DNA of 64,000 bases from Motilibacter peucedani (GTDB taxonomy: Bacteria; Actinomycetota; Actinomycetes; Motilibacterales; Motilibacteraceae): NCBI RefSeq assembly GCF_003634695.1, contig NZ_RBWV01000012.1, positions 124,001-188,000 on the forward strand, given 5' to 3'. The notes below the pieces were generated by a model that ran no database searches, had not been told where the DNA came from, and was given only the letters and a program-made list of their open reading frames with translations. Each line of letters begins with the position of its first letter. Position 1 is the first letter of the stretch. The position numbers were made by a program, and so were the translations under genes. Of the stretch, positions 1-8,338 are shown in pieces.

Positions 1-589
1 CGGCGACTACGAGGACCTCTTCCTGCCGCTGTTCGGCGCCCACCAGGCGCAGAACGCCGCAGTGGCGCTGGCCGCGGTCGAGGGCTTCCTCGGCGGTGGT
101 CAGGGACAGCTCGACATCGAGGCGGTCCGCGCCGGCTTCGCGGCCGTCACGTCGCCGGGTCGGCTCGAGGTGGCCCGCCGCTCGCCGACGGTGCTGCTCG
201 ACGCCGCCCACAACCCGGCCGGCGCGCTCGCGACGGCCGAGGCGCTGCGCGACTCGTTCACGTTCAGCCGCTTGATCGGCGTGCTCGGCGTCATGGGCGA
301 CAAGGACGCCCGCGGACTGCTCGAGGCCTTCGAGCCGGTGCTCGACGAGGTCGTCGTCACGGCGGCCCGCACGGAGCGCGCGATGCCCGTCGACGAGCTG
401 GCCGCGCTCGCCGTCGACGTCTTCGGCGCCGACCGGGTCGAGGTGACCCCGGAGCTCGACGCGGCGATCGACACCGCGGTCGCGCTGGCCGAGCAGGACA
501 CCGAGCTCGGCGGCGTCGGAGTCCTCGTCACCGGGAGCATCGTCACGGTCGCGCAGGCACGGGGCCTGCTGGGTCGGACCTCCGCCTAG
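1..589 (+). CDS. folC: Folylpolyglutamate synthase / dihydrofolate synthase, C-terminal part (5' end outside window)
   Basis: The reading frame is open from base 2, so the start lies upstream of the window. The visible ~195 residues are the end of the Mur-ligase central domain (LFGAHQAQNAA motif) and the C-terminal domain with the DAAHNPAGA motif typical of FolC. The enzyme adds glutamate to folates in the cytoplasm, using ATP. In related actinobacteria folC is followed directly by a DUF4233 gene and ndk. Here those two lie 5.5 kb further on, after a minus-strand transport operon and hsp20. The stop is TAG at 587-589. Confidence 0.9.
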   Translation, partial: GDYEDLFLPLFGAHQAQNAAVALAAVEGFLGGGQGQLDIEAVRAGFAAVTSPGRLEVARRSPTVLLDAAHNPAGALATAEALRDSFTFSRLIGVLGVMGDKDARGLLEAFEPVLDEVVVTAARTERAMPVDELAALAVDVFGADRVEVTPELDAAIDTAVALAEQDTELGGVGVLVTGSIVTVAQARGLLGRTSA

Positions 590-626
590 CGGACGTCCGC
601 CCCCGCAGCAGGGCCGCCGCGTACGC

Positions 627-1091
627 CTAGGGCTGGGTGCTCGACGCCGGCGCCTCGCCGCCGGGCGCGCGTCGCGCGCCGAACTGGGGCACCGTCAGCC
701 CGCACGCCGTGATGGCGGCCTGCGCGGCCGCGGTCCGGAGGATGGCGAAGTCCCCGCCGCCACCGCCGAAGCCGCTGCGGGGCATGCCGGTCGGCCGAGC
801 CGTGGGACGGGCCGTGGGCCGGGCACCCGGTGTGGAGCCCCGCCGGGCGGTCGGCGTCGGCAGCGAGATGCCGGCGGCCGAGAGGCACTGCCGGATCTTC
901 GCGAACTCGGCGCCGAACTGGCCGCCCTGCCCGCCGCCCTCCTGGCTCGCGGACGTCGCGCTGGACGACGGCGCCGGAGCCGAGGCAGCCGTCGTGCCGG
1001 AGGCGGAGCTCCCGCCGCACGCGGCGAGGCAGGCGAGCGCGGCAGCGCTGAGGACGGCTCCGGCGGGAGCGGCGAGACGGCGCGAGTGCAT
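627..1091 (-). CDS. Putative secreted lipoprotein, function unknown
   Basis: This 154-residue protein has a basic N-terminus, a hydrophobic stretch and a lipobox-like LAAC at about residues 20-23, so export and lipid anchoring are likely. The mature part is rich in Gly, Ala, Ser and Pro, with a repeated ARPT motif and a few cysteines. I see no enzymatic motif. I chose the ATG at 1091 because the signal peptide starts there and a GAGG lies about 7 bases upstream; an in-frame ATG 36 bases earlier is less likely. It is the last gene of the efflux operon and probably acts at the envelope with it. It could be a small substrate-binding or accessory protein. Confidence 0.6.
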   Translation of the reverse strand: MHSRRLAAPAGAVLSAAALACLAACGGSSASGTTAASAPAPSSSATSASQEGGGQGGQFGAEFAKIRQCLSAAGISLPTPTARRGSTPGARPTARPTARPTGMPRSGFGGGGGDFAILRTAAAQAAITACGLTVPQFGARRAPGGEAPASSTQP

Positions 1092-1123
1092 GGAGGTTCC
1101 TCGGGTTCGGGGGGAGGTCGAGC

Positions 1124-1780
1124 TCATGAGGCGGGCTTGGACGTGGTGATTCCCGACGCGGTCACCGTGCCGTCGGACGCGGTGGTGCCCGACACGACGA
1201 CCGAGGCGCCTGCCTTCAGCGAGGACAGCGGCGTGGTGGTCGTGGAGGTGACCGACGTGCCGGAGGGCACCGTCACCGTCACCGTCTTGCCGGCGAAGTT
1301 CTTGATGGTCAGCGTGCCGCCCTTCACCGAGACGACGGAGCCGATTGCGGCCGGAGCATCGGCCGTGCCGCCGGCGGACTGCGCGGACCCCGCGCCTCGC
1401 TGTGCGCCGCCGGGGACAGTGCCTCCCTGTGCGCCGGCGAAGCCGCCGTAGCCGCCGAACGCGCGGCCACCTCCCTGGGCCGGCCCGCCCGGCACGGCGC
1501 CGGCCGTCGTCGACCCGCCCGCGCCGCGCTCTACCAGCGCGCCGCCGGCGAAGGCGCCGGTCAGCAGCAGCGCGCCGATCAGCCCGAGGGTCACCGTGGA
1601 CAGCCGGGGACCGGAGTGCTCGGCCAGCAGCGATCGGAGGTCGTCGTCGCCGCTGGTCTCGTCGACCGGCGTCTCGGCGGCGGGGAGCCGCTCGGTCGCG
1701 GGCCCGATGTCATCCCGCGGGGTCACGCCGAGCAGCTCGTCGATGTCGCTCTCTCGCAAGGGGTTCTCCGGTGTGGTCAT
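1124..1780 (-). CDS. Membrane-anchored protein with DUF5666-like C-terminal domain
   Basis: The 218-residue protein has an acidic cytoplasmic N-terminus (1-60), one transmembrane helix (about 64-84), a Gly-rich linker (85-140) and a small beta-rich domain (about 145-215) with repeated TVTV/VVVSG strands like DUF5666. The topology predicts the C-terminal domain outside the cell. It follows the ABC permease by only 6 bases on the same strand, so it is probably co-transcribed. DUF5666 proteins are often found near MacB-like exporters in actinobacteria, and their role is not established. The domain call comes from sequence pattern only. Confidence 0.65.
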   Translation of the reverse strand: MTTPENPLRESDIDELLGVTPRDDIGPATERLPAAETPVDETSGDDDLRSLLAEHSGPRLSTVTLGLIGALLLTGAFAGGALVERGAGGSTTAGAVPGGPAQGGGRAFGGYGGFAGAQGGTVPGGAQRGAGSAQSAGGTADAPAAIGSVVSVKGGTLTIKNFAGKTVTVTVPSGTSVTSTTTTPLSSLKAGASVVVSGTTASDGTVTASGITTSKPAS

Positions 1781-1786
1781 AGGTGG

Positions 1787-3061
1787 TCACTCATAGCGGA
1801 GCGCATCGATGGGTCGAAGGGACGCCGCCCGGTTGGCGGGGTAGAGACCGAAGACGAGGCCCGTCGCGACGGCGACGCCGAACGCGAGCGCCACGCTGTA
1901 GGGCGCGACGACCGGGTGCACGCCGACGATGGTGAAGCGCGACCCCAGCAGTCCGACGGCCACGCCGGCGATCGCACCGAACAGCGAGAGCAGCACCGCC
2001 TCGATGAGGAACTGCCCGACGATGTCGCCGCGCCGGGCACCGGTCGCCTTGCGGATGCCGATCTCCCGGGTCCGCTCGGTGACCGTCACCAGCATGATGT
2101 TCATGACGCCGATGCCGCCGACGAGCAGGCTGATCGCGGCGACCGAGGCGAGCAGGACCGTGAAGGTCTTGTTGCTCGAGGTGGCCGCGGTGAGGATCGA
2201 GGACGACGAGCGGATCGTGAAGTCGGCGTTCGTCGAGCTCACGTGGTGCCGGCCGCGGAGGATCTCGGTGACCTCGGACTCCGCCTCGTCGACGGAGTCG
2301 GCCGAGGCGGCCTTGACCGAGATGCTGCTCAGCGAGCCATAGCCGGACAGCGTGTCCTGCACCGCGGGCAGCGGCGCGATGACGCGGTCGTCGAGGCTCG
2401 TCGGGCCGGTGCTGCCCTTGTCGGTGAGGATGCCGACCACCGTCCACTGGGCACCGTCGAACTCCACCGTCTTGCCGACCGCGTCGAGCCCGGTGCCTCC
2501 CACGAGGTCCTTCGCGACGTCGGTGCCGAGCAGGGCGACGCGACGCCGCTGGGTGAAGTCGGAGTCGGAGAAGGCCGACCCCGCCTGCACGCTGTCGTTG
2601 TCGTTGCGCAGGTAGCTCGGCGAGGTACCGATGAAGCTGCTCACGCTGTGCGTCGCGCCGTCGTAGGTCGCGGTGACCGACGACGCGGTCACGACCGGCG
2701 CCACCGACAGGACGTCGGGCGCCTCGGTGGCGTCGGTGAGCGCCGCAGCGTCCTCGAGGGTCAGCGTGGCCGTACGCGTCTGGCTGCCCGTGCTCACCCG
2801 CGTCCCGCCGCCGAAGCCGCCGAAGCCGCCGAACCCGCCGGCCCGCCCGCCGGTACCCCCCTGCGAGGGGGACACCGAGAGCACGTTGCTGCCCAGCGCG
2901 CTGATCGAGTCGGCGACCGACTTGCTGGAGCCGGTGCCGACGGCCACCAGGACGATGACCGCCGCGACGCCGATGAGGATGCCGAGCGTCGTCAGCATCG
3001 AGCGCAGCTTGTTGGCGGAGACGCCGCGCACGGCGAACCGCGCGCTCTGACGGACGCTCAC
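1787..3061 (-). CDS. MacB-like ABC transporter permease (FtsX-type)
   Basis: This 424-residue protein has the MacB/FtsX layout: an N-terminal helix (about 20-42, LGILIGVAAVIVLVAVG), a large extracytoplasmic MacB-PCD-type region (about 50-290) with a Gly-Phe-rich insert near 75-90, and three C-terminal helices (about 300-410). The conserved TERTREIGIRKATGARR loop lies between them. It exports substrates together with the ATPase and adaptor encoded upstream. Its start overlaps the ATPase stop (ATGA, 3058-3061). The substrate cannot be told; macrolides, peptides and lipids are all known for this family. Confidence 0.93.
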   Translation of the reverse strand: MSVRQSARFAVRGVSANKLRSMLTTLGILIGVAAVIVLVAVGTGSSKSVADSISALGSNVLSVSPSQGGTGGRAGGFGGFGGFGGGTRVSTGSQTRTATLTLEDAAALTDATEAPDVLSVAPVVTASSVTATYDGATHSVSSFIGTSPSYLRNDNDSVQAGSAFSDSDFTQRRRVALLGTDVAKDLVGGTGLDAVGKTVEFDGAQWTVVGILTDKGSTGPTSLDDRVIAPLPAVQDTLSGYGSLSSISVKAASADSVDEAESEVTEILRGRHHVSSTNADFTIRSSSSILTAATSSNKTFTVLLASVAAISLLVGGIGVMNIMLVTVTERTREIGIRKATGARRGDIVGQFLIEAVLLSLFGAIAGVAVGLLGSRFTIVGVHPVVAPYSVALAFGVAVATGLVFGLYPANRAASLRPIDALRYE

Positions 3062-3765
3062 GGCGCGAGCTCGCGGGCGGCGCTCCGCACGTCGGTCTGG
3101 ATCTCGCCGTCGCGCATGCGGACGACCCGGCGCGCACGGGCGGCCACCTCGTCCTCGTGCGTGATGATGACGAGCGTGCGCCCTGACGCGTTGAGCGTGT
3201 CGAACAGGTCGAGCATGTCGGCCGTGCTGCGCGAGTCCAGCGCGCCGGTCGGCTCGTCGGCGAGCAGCAGGACCGGCTCGTTGACGATCGCCCGGGCTAC
3301 CGCCACGCGCTGCTGCTGGCCGCCGGAGAGCTCGTTGGGGTGGTGCCCGACCCGCCCGGCGAGTCCCACCCGGTCGAGCGCGGCGAGCGCACGACGGCGC
3401 CGCTCGGCGGGCCGCACCCCCGCGTACGCCAGTGGCAGCTCGACGTTCTCGACCGCCGAGGTGCGCGCCAGCAGGTTGAACGACTGGAAGACGAAGCCGA
3501 TCTTGCGGTTGCGCACCAGGGAGAGCTGGCGCTCCTGCAGCCGGCCCACGTCGACGCCGTCGAGCAGGTAGCGGCCCGAGCTCGGGGCGTCCAGGCAGCC
3601 GACGATGTTCATCAGCGTGGACTTGCCGGAGCCGGAGGCGCCCATCACCGCGACGTAGTCGCCGCGCTCGACCACCAGGTCGACGCCGGCCACGGCGTGG
3701 ACCGCGGTGTCGCCTGCTCCGTAGGTCTTGGTGACCTGGCGGAGGTCGAGGACCGGACGCCTCAC
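3058..3765 (-). CDS. ABC transporter ATP-binding protein (MacB/LolD type)
   Basis: The 235-residue ATPase carries Walker A (GASGSGKST, about 42-50), the Q-loop (FVFQSFNLL), the ABC signature LSGGQQQRVAVARA, Walker B with LLLADEPTGALD, and the H-loop (IITHE). All catalytic residues are present. Length and sequence match the stand-alone ATPases that pair with FtsX-type permeases. The ATGA overlap with the adaptor gene upstream (3762-3765) and another with the permease downstream indicate translational coupling of the three components. Confidence 0.95.
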   Translation of the reverse strand: MRRPVLDLRQVTKTYGAGDTAVHAVAGVDLVVERGDYVAVMGASGSGKSTLMNIVGCLDAPSSGRYLLDGVDVGRLQERQLSLVRNRKIGFVFQSFNLLARTSAVENVELPLAYAGVRPAERRRRALAALDRVGLAGRVGHHPNELSGGQQQRVAVARAIVNEPVLLLADEPTGALDSRSTADMLDLFDTLNASGRTLVIITHEDEVAARARRVVRMRDGEIQTDVRSAARELAP

Positions 3766-5327
3766 CGTCCGCCGCCCGGTGCGCCGCCGAAGCCGCCGGT
3801 CAGCCCGCCGGCACCCGCACCGGGGAAGCCGGTCCGGGTGCTGGTGCCCGTCGAGGTGGTCGCCGTCGGGAGCACCAGCTCGTCGCCGGCTGACACCCCG
3901 CTGGTGATCTGGGTGCTCGTGCCGCCCACCAGGCCGAGCTCGACCGGCACCACCGTGCGATGGCCGCCCTTGAGGACCGTCACGGTGCTGCGGTTCCCCA
4001 GCGTGGTGACCGCACTGCTCTGCACCGACAGGGCGTCCTGCGCGGTGCCCGTGGTGATCGTGATGCTGCCGGTCGCACCCGGGTGCACGCCCGTCGGCAC
4101 CTCGTCGACGGCGACGGTGACCGGGTAGCTCACGACGTTGTTGCTCGTCGTGCCGACGAGGCTGACCTCGGTGACGGTGCCCGAGGCGGTCGTGCCGGTC
4201 GCCGGGAAGGTGACGGTCGCGGTCTGGCCGACCTTCACCTTGACGGCGTCGGCCTCGGCGACGGTCGCCGCGATCTCGAGCGCGTCGAGGTCGTTGAGCA
4301 CGATGAAGGCGCTGCTGCTCGAGCTGGTGCTGGTCGTGGTGCCCGTCCCTGAGCCGCCGGTGCCCGACCCGCCGCTGCCGGAGCCGCTGCTGCTCGACCC
4401 GACGGTGTCGCCGACGGAGCCGGCCAGAGACATGACGGTGCCGGCGAACGGCGCGGTCAGCGTCGTGCCCGCCCGTGCCGTCTCGGCGTCGGTCAGCGAC
4501 TCGCGCGCGGTGGTCACGGCCGCCTTCGCCTGGGCGAGCGCGGCGGCGGTGGGCCCGGCGGTGTTGGCGGCGATGGTCGCGCGCTGGCTGGCGAGGGAGT
4601 TCTGCGCCTCGGCGAGCGACTGCCGGGCGTTCTGCACCGAGTCTGCATCGCTCAGGGCGACCTGGGCCTGCTGCTGCTCGGCCGCGGTCACCGCGTCGAC
4701 GGCCGAGCTGCTCGACGAGCCCGAGCCGGTGGCGGCCGATCCGCTGCTGCTGGACCCGCTCGTTGGAGCCGACCCGGCGGGCAGGGTCCCGGCCAGGGCC
4801 TTGGCCGCCTCCTGCGCGGCGGCGACGTCCTGGGCCTGCTGCGTCGCGTCGAGCTCCTGCTTGGCGAGCGCCTGGCTCAGCGCCGTCTGCGCCTTGGTGA
4901 CCGACAGCTTCGCGCTGGCGAGGGACACGGCGTCCTTCGCCGCGTCCGAGCTCGACTGGCCGGCCTCGGTCTGTTCGAGCGAGCTCTGCGCCGACTCGAG
5001 CTGCGCGTGCGCGGACGCCACCGCGGCATCCGCGGCGGCCGTGTCGATGGTGGCGAGGACCGCGCCCTCGCGCACCTTCTGGCCGACCCTGACGTCCACC
5101 GTCGTGACCTTGCCGCTGCTGGAGAAGCTCAGGTCGGCGATGCTCTGGCTGGTCGCGTTGCCGCTTGCCGACACCGTCTGCGTGACGGTGCCCTGCCGCA
5201 CGACCGCCGTCCGCGCCGTCGTCGAGCTCGCGGTCGCCGGCTCCTCGACGAGCAGGTAGGCAGCGGCCATCGCCGCGACCAGCACCACCGCGAGGGCGGT
5301 GTTGACCGCCATCACCCGGCGCCTCAT
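3762..5327 (-). CDS. HlyD/RND-type efflux adaptor (membrane fusion-like protein)
   Basis: The 521-residue protein has an N-terminal membrane anchor (about 6-27), a barrel and lipoyl-like half (VRVGQKVREGAVLATIDT), a long Ala/Gln/Ser-rich predicted coiled coil (about 85-300), the second lipoyl half (LTAPFAGTVMSLAGSVGD) and a C-terminal beta-barrel region. Low-complexity Ser/Gly runs interrupt it, and it ends in a Gly-rich tail. In Gram-positive bacteria such adaptors assist MacB-like exporters without an outer-membrane channel. I chose the ATG at 5327 (AGGGA about 7 bases upstream) because it directly precedes the anchor; an in-frame ATG at 5420 would add 31 residues. First gene of the minus-strand operon. 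Confidence 0.85.
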   Translation of the reverse strand: MRRRVMAVNTALAVVLVAAMAAAYLLVEEPATASSTTARTAVVRQGTVTQTVSASGNATSQSIADLSFSSSGKVTTVDVRVGQKVREGAVLATIDTAAADAAVASAHAQLESAQSSLEQTEAGQSSSDAAKDAVSLASAKLSVTKAQTALSQALAKQELDATQQAQDVAAAQEAAKALAGTLPAGSAPTSGSSSSGSAATGSGSSSSSAVDAVTAAEQQQAQVALSDADSVQNARQSLAEAQNSLASQRATIAANTAGPTAAALAQAKAAVTTARESLTDAETARAGTTLTAPFAGTVMSLAGSVGDTVGSSSSGSGSGGSGTGGSGTGTTTSTSSSSSAFIVLNDLDALEIAATVAEADAVKVKVGQTATVTFPATGTTASGTVTEVSLVGTTSNNVVSYPVTVAVDEVPTGVHPGATGSITITTGTAQDALSVQSSAVTTLGNRSTVTVLKGGHRTVVPVELGLVGGTSTQITSGVSAGDELVLPTATTSTGTSTRTGFPGAGAGGLTGGFGGAPGGGR

Positions 5328-5518
5328 GCGCCGGTCCCTGTGCGTACGCAGGTGTGCCCGAGCCTCATCGCGTCCCTTCCGGCGTGCCTCCACGCACGGC
5401 GGTCCGGGCGCGGTCCACACCGTGCCGGGGGCTTCTGTGCGGACGCTGTGGATCGCCTATGAACCGACTGGGAGAGCCAGAACTGCTGACAGGCATGGAA
5501 AACAAGTCCCGCGGGTAC

Positions 5519-5545
5519 TTGGCACTCGTGCCTCGAGAGTGCTAG
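5519..5545 (+). promoter_or_regulatory. CIRCE operator (HrcA-binding inverted repeat) upstream of hsp20
   Basis: TTGGCACTC at 5519-5527, nine spacer bases, then GAGTGCTAG at 5537-5545. This differs from the consensus TTAGCACTC-N9-GAGTGCTAA at one base in each half. It lies 83 bases before the hsp20 ATG, so hsp20 is probably repressed by HrcA at normal temperature. The 300-base gap 5328-5628 also holds the divergent start region of the efflux operon; I see no other gene in it. Confidence 0.87.
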
Positions 5546-5628
5546 AACAGAGGCATGGCCGGTGGCACCTACCACCCCGGCGGTGCGGACCGGCTGACGG
5601 CACCAGTCCTTCGTTGGGAGGAGTTGTG

Positions 5629-6090
5629 ATGGCTACCCGATTCGACCCGTTCCGCGACATCGACCGGCTCACCGAGCGGCTCTTCGCCTCGGTGGGGGAG
5701 GCGCAGCAGGCGATGCGGGCGATGCCCGTCGACCTCTACCGCTCCGGCGACCACTTCGTCCTGCGCTGCGACCTGCCGGGCGTGGACCCCGGCTCGATCG
5801 ACGTCGGCGTCGACGGCCGCATGCTGACGATCCGCGGCCAGCGCAGCGAGGCCAGCAACGACGTCGAGTGGCTGACCCAGGAGCGCGCCACCGGCACGTT
5901 CGCCCGCCAGCTCACGCTCGGCCCGGGCGTCGACCTCGAGCGCATCGAGGCGACCTACACCGACGGCGTCCTGACGCTCACGCTGCCTGTCGCCGAGGCG
6001 GCCAAGCCGCGCCGCATCGAGGTCGTCCACGGCACCAGCGGCGCCGTCACCGGCTCGGCGAGCTCCGACTCGCCCGCTCTCTCGAGCTGA
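5629..6090 (+). CDS. Small heat shock protein, Hsp20/alpha-crystallin family
   Basis: A 153-residue cytoplasmic chaperone that holds unfolding proteins. The N-terminal segment (1-40) begins with the [10 protein letters not shown] pattern seen in bacterial Hsp20. The alpha-crystallin domain (about 42-135) includes [19 protein letters not shown] and the [10 protein letters not shown] strand, and a Ser-rich tail follows. The ATG at 5629 has GGGAGGAG about 6 bases upstream. The CIRCE element upstream indicates HrcA control. It stands alone, followed by a strong hairpin terminator. This gene and the efflux operon separate folC from its usual neighbours. Confidence 0.93.
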   Translation: MATRFDPFRDIDRLTERLFASVGEAQQAMRAMPVDLYRSGDHFVLRCDLPGVDPGSIDVGVDGRMLTIRGQRSEASNDVEWLTQERATGTFARQLTLGPGVDLERIEATYTDGVLTLTLPVAEAAKPRRIEVVHGTSGAVTGSASSDSPALSS

Positions 6091-6111
6091 CGACCGCTGC
6101 TCGCACCACGG

Positions 6112-6139
6112 GCAGGCCCGCGGCGCTCCGCGGGCCTGC
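6112..6139 (+). terminator. Hairpin terminator after hsp20
   Basis: A perfect 12-bp inverted repeat (6112-6123 with 6128-6139) encloses a 4-base loop, 21 bases after the hsp20 stop. There is no T-run, as is usual for high-GC actinobacteria. Confidence 0.65.
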
Positions 6140-6158
6140 GCCACCGCGTACCCGCGCC

Positions 6159-6164
6159 TAGACT
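6159..6164 (+). promoter_or_regulatory. Candidate -10 element, leaderless start of DUF4233 gene
   Basis: TAGACT followed by six bases and the GTG start at 6171. This spacing would place transcription start at or next to the start codon. It is one of several such arrangements in the window. Confidence 0.4.
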
Positions 6165-6170
6165 CGGTGC

Positions 6171-6515
6171 GTGCGCCGCCAACTCGCAGCCAGCTGCCTC
6201 GTGCTCGAGGCGATGGTCGTCTTCTTCGCGATCCTGGTGGCCAAGGACCTCTCCGACCTCTCCACCGGGTGGCTGACCGTGCTCGGCGGGGGGCTCGCGC
6301 TCGCGTGCCTGCTGCTCAGCGGGCTGCTGCGGCACGAGTGGGCGTTCGTCGCCGGCTCGGTGCTGCAGGTCGTGCTCGTGCTGTGCGGGCTCGTCGTGCC
6401 GGTGATGTGGTTCGTCGGGGCGCTGTTCGCCGCGATGTGGTTCGGCTTCCTGTGGCTGTCGGCGAAGGCCGCGCGCCAGGTGGCCGAGATGGAGCGCGCG
6501 GCCGCTGGTCGGTAG
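6171..6515 (+). CDS. DUF4233 integral membrane protein
   Basis: A 114-residue protein of four closely packed hydrophobic segments (about 5-24, 32-52, 56-78 and 80-102) with a short charged C-terminus. Length, sequence and position before ndk match the actinobacterial DUF4233 family, which lacks a known function and normally sits between folC and ndk. The GTG start has no clear ribosome-binding site but a TAGACT box six bases upstream, suggesting a leaderless mRNA. The stop TAG forms part of a second TANNNT box used by ndk. Confidence 0.85.
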   Translation: MRRQLAASCLVLEAMVVFFAILVAKDLSDLSTGWLTVLGGGLALACLLLSGLLRHEWAFVAGSVLQVVLVLCGLVVPVMWFVGALFAAMWFGFLWLSAKAARQVAEMERAAAGR

Positions 6516-6518
6516 GGT
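6513..6518 (+). promoter_or_regulatory. Candidate -10 element for ndk
   Basis: TAGGGT, whose TAG is also the stop of the preceding gene, stands eight bases before the ndk GTG. This fits an additional leaderless transcript of ndk. Confidence 0.35.
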
Positions 6519-6526
6519 CGCGGTCT

Positions 6527-6961
6527 GTGACCGACACCCCGCAGGCCGAACGCACCCTCATCCTCGTCAAGCCCGACGGCGTCGAGCGCGGACTCACCGG
6601 CGAGGTGCTGCGCCGAGTGGAGGCCAAGGGCTACACCCTGGTGGCCCTCGAGCTGCGCACCCTCGACCGCGAGACCGCTGCCCGCCACTACGCCGAGCAC
6701 AAGGGCAAGCCGTTCTTCGAGCCGCTGCTCGAGTTCATCACCAGCGGCCCGCTCGTCGCCGCGGTGTTCGAGGGCCAGCGCGTCATCGAGGGCTTCCGCT
6801 CGCTCGCCGGCGCCACCGACCCCACCGTCGCCGCGCCCGGCTCCATCCGCGGCGACCTCGCCCGCGACTGGGGCAAGAAGGTCATCGCCAACATCGTGCA
6901 CGGCTCCGACTCGCCCGAGTCCGCGGCCCGCGAGATCGCCATCTACTTCCCGGGCCTCTAG
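6527..6961 (+). CDS. ndk: Nucleoside diphosphate kinase
   Basis: The 144-residue enzyme transfers the gamma-phosphate from ATP to NDPs through a phosphohistidine. It contains the start motif [11 protein letters not shown] and the active-site segment NIVHGSDS with the catalytic His at about residue 125, followed by ESAAREI. An N-terminal extension of about eight residues (VTDTPQAE) precedes the usual start, and the C-terminus ends soon after the active site, as in other actinobacterial Ndk proteins. The GTG at 6527 is the only start that fits the family. It lies 11 bases after the DUF4233 stop. Confidence 0.97.
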   Translation: MTDTPQAERTLILVKPDGVERGLTGEVLRRVEAKGYTLVALELRTLDRETAARHYAEHKGKPFFEPLLEFITSGPLVAAVFEGQRVIEGFRSLAGATDPTVAAPGSIRGDLARDWGKKVIANIVHGSDSPESAAREIAIYFPGL

Positions 6962-6980
6962 CGCCCCCCGTCAGGACGAT

Positions 6981-7003
6981 GTTGATCGCCCAGGGCGATC
7001 AAC
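6981..7003. repeat. Short GTTGATC-type palindrome
   Basis: A perfect 10-bp inverted repeat (GTTGATCGCC at 6981-6990 and its complement at 6994-7003) with a 3-base loop, 19 bases after ndk. It may end the ndk transcript. The GTTGATC/GATCAAC core recurs in the larger palindrome at 7073-7158. Confidence 0.7.
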
Positions 7004-7046
7004 CTCGTGCCAGGCCCATGCAAGTTGGTCGGCCCGGCACGAGGTT
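7001..7046. repeat. 11-bp inverted repeat with 24-base loop
   Basis: AACCTCGTGCC at 7001-7011 pairs perfectly with 7036-7046. It overlaps the previous palindrome by three bases, so the two structures compete. Confidence 0.65.
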
Positions 7047-7072
7047 CGTGGGCCCGGCCCCCGCATGGAGTT

Positions 7073-7158
7073 GTTGATCACGTAGGTAGATCAACAGGGC
7101 ACCAGCCGCAGCAACGCACGTACGGCTGGTGCCCTGTTGATCGTCGTACGTGATCAAC
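7073..7158. repeat. Long nested palindrome between ndk and mreB
   Basis: A 12-bp outer stem (7073-7084 with 7147-7158) and a 20-bp perfect inner stem (7089-7108 with 7123-7142) are separated by 4-base mismatched bulges and close on a 14-base loop. Both stems carry GTTGATC/GATCAAC. There is no reading frame or T-run in it. It could be a mobile repeat (REP/MITE-like), a processing site or a terminator. Confidence 0.8.
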
Positions 7159-7190
7159 GTCCGGGCGGGGGAGACGGGCCGAGGACTCGG

Positions 7191-7196
7191 TAGAGT
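7191..7196 (+). promoter_or_regulatory. Candidate -10 box upstream of mreB
   Basis: TAGAGT lies 76 bases before the mreB ATG, downstream of the palindromes. No convincing -35 is visible. An AGGAAGG at 7254-7260 is the likely ribosome-binding site. I see nothing else between the palindrome and mreB. Confidence 0.3.
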
Positions 7197-7272
7197 GACG
7201 GCGTCGACCGCGGGGGCTCGACCTCTGCCCGGCCGCCCCTGACCGAACCACCCCAGGAAGGCCGCCCGCTCG

Positions 7273-8304
<1,032 letters not shown>

Positions 8305-8338
8305 AGCCCCGCGCTCGCCATGAACAGCGAAGCCCTTC

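Noticed and set aside
1616-3571. Plus-strand frame of about 650 codons across the ABC operon
   Set aside because: Complementary to the permease and DUF5666 genes, which have clear motifs; no ribosome-binding site.
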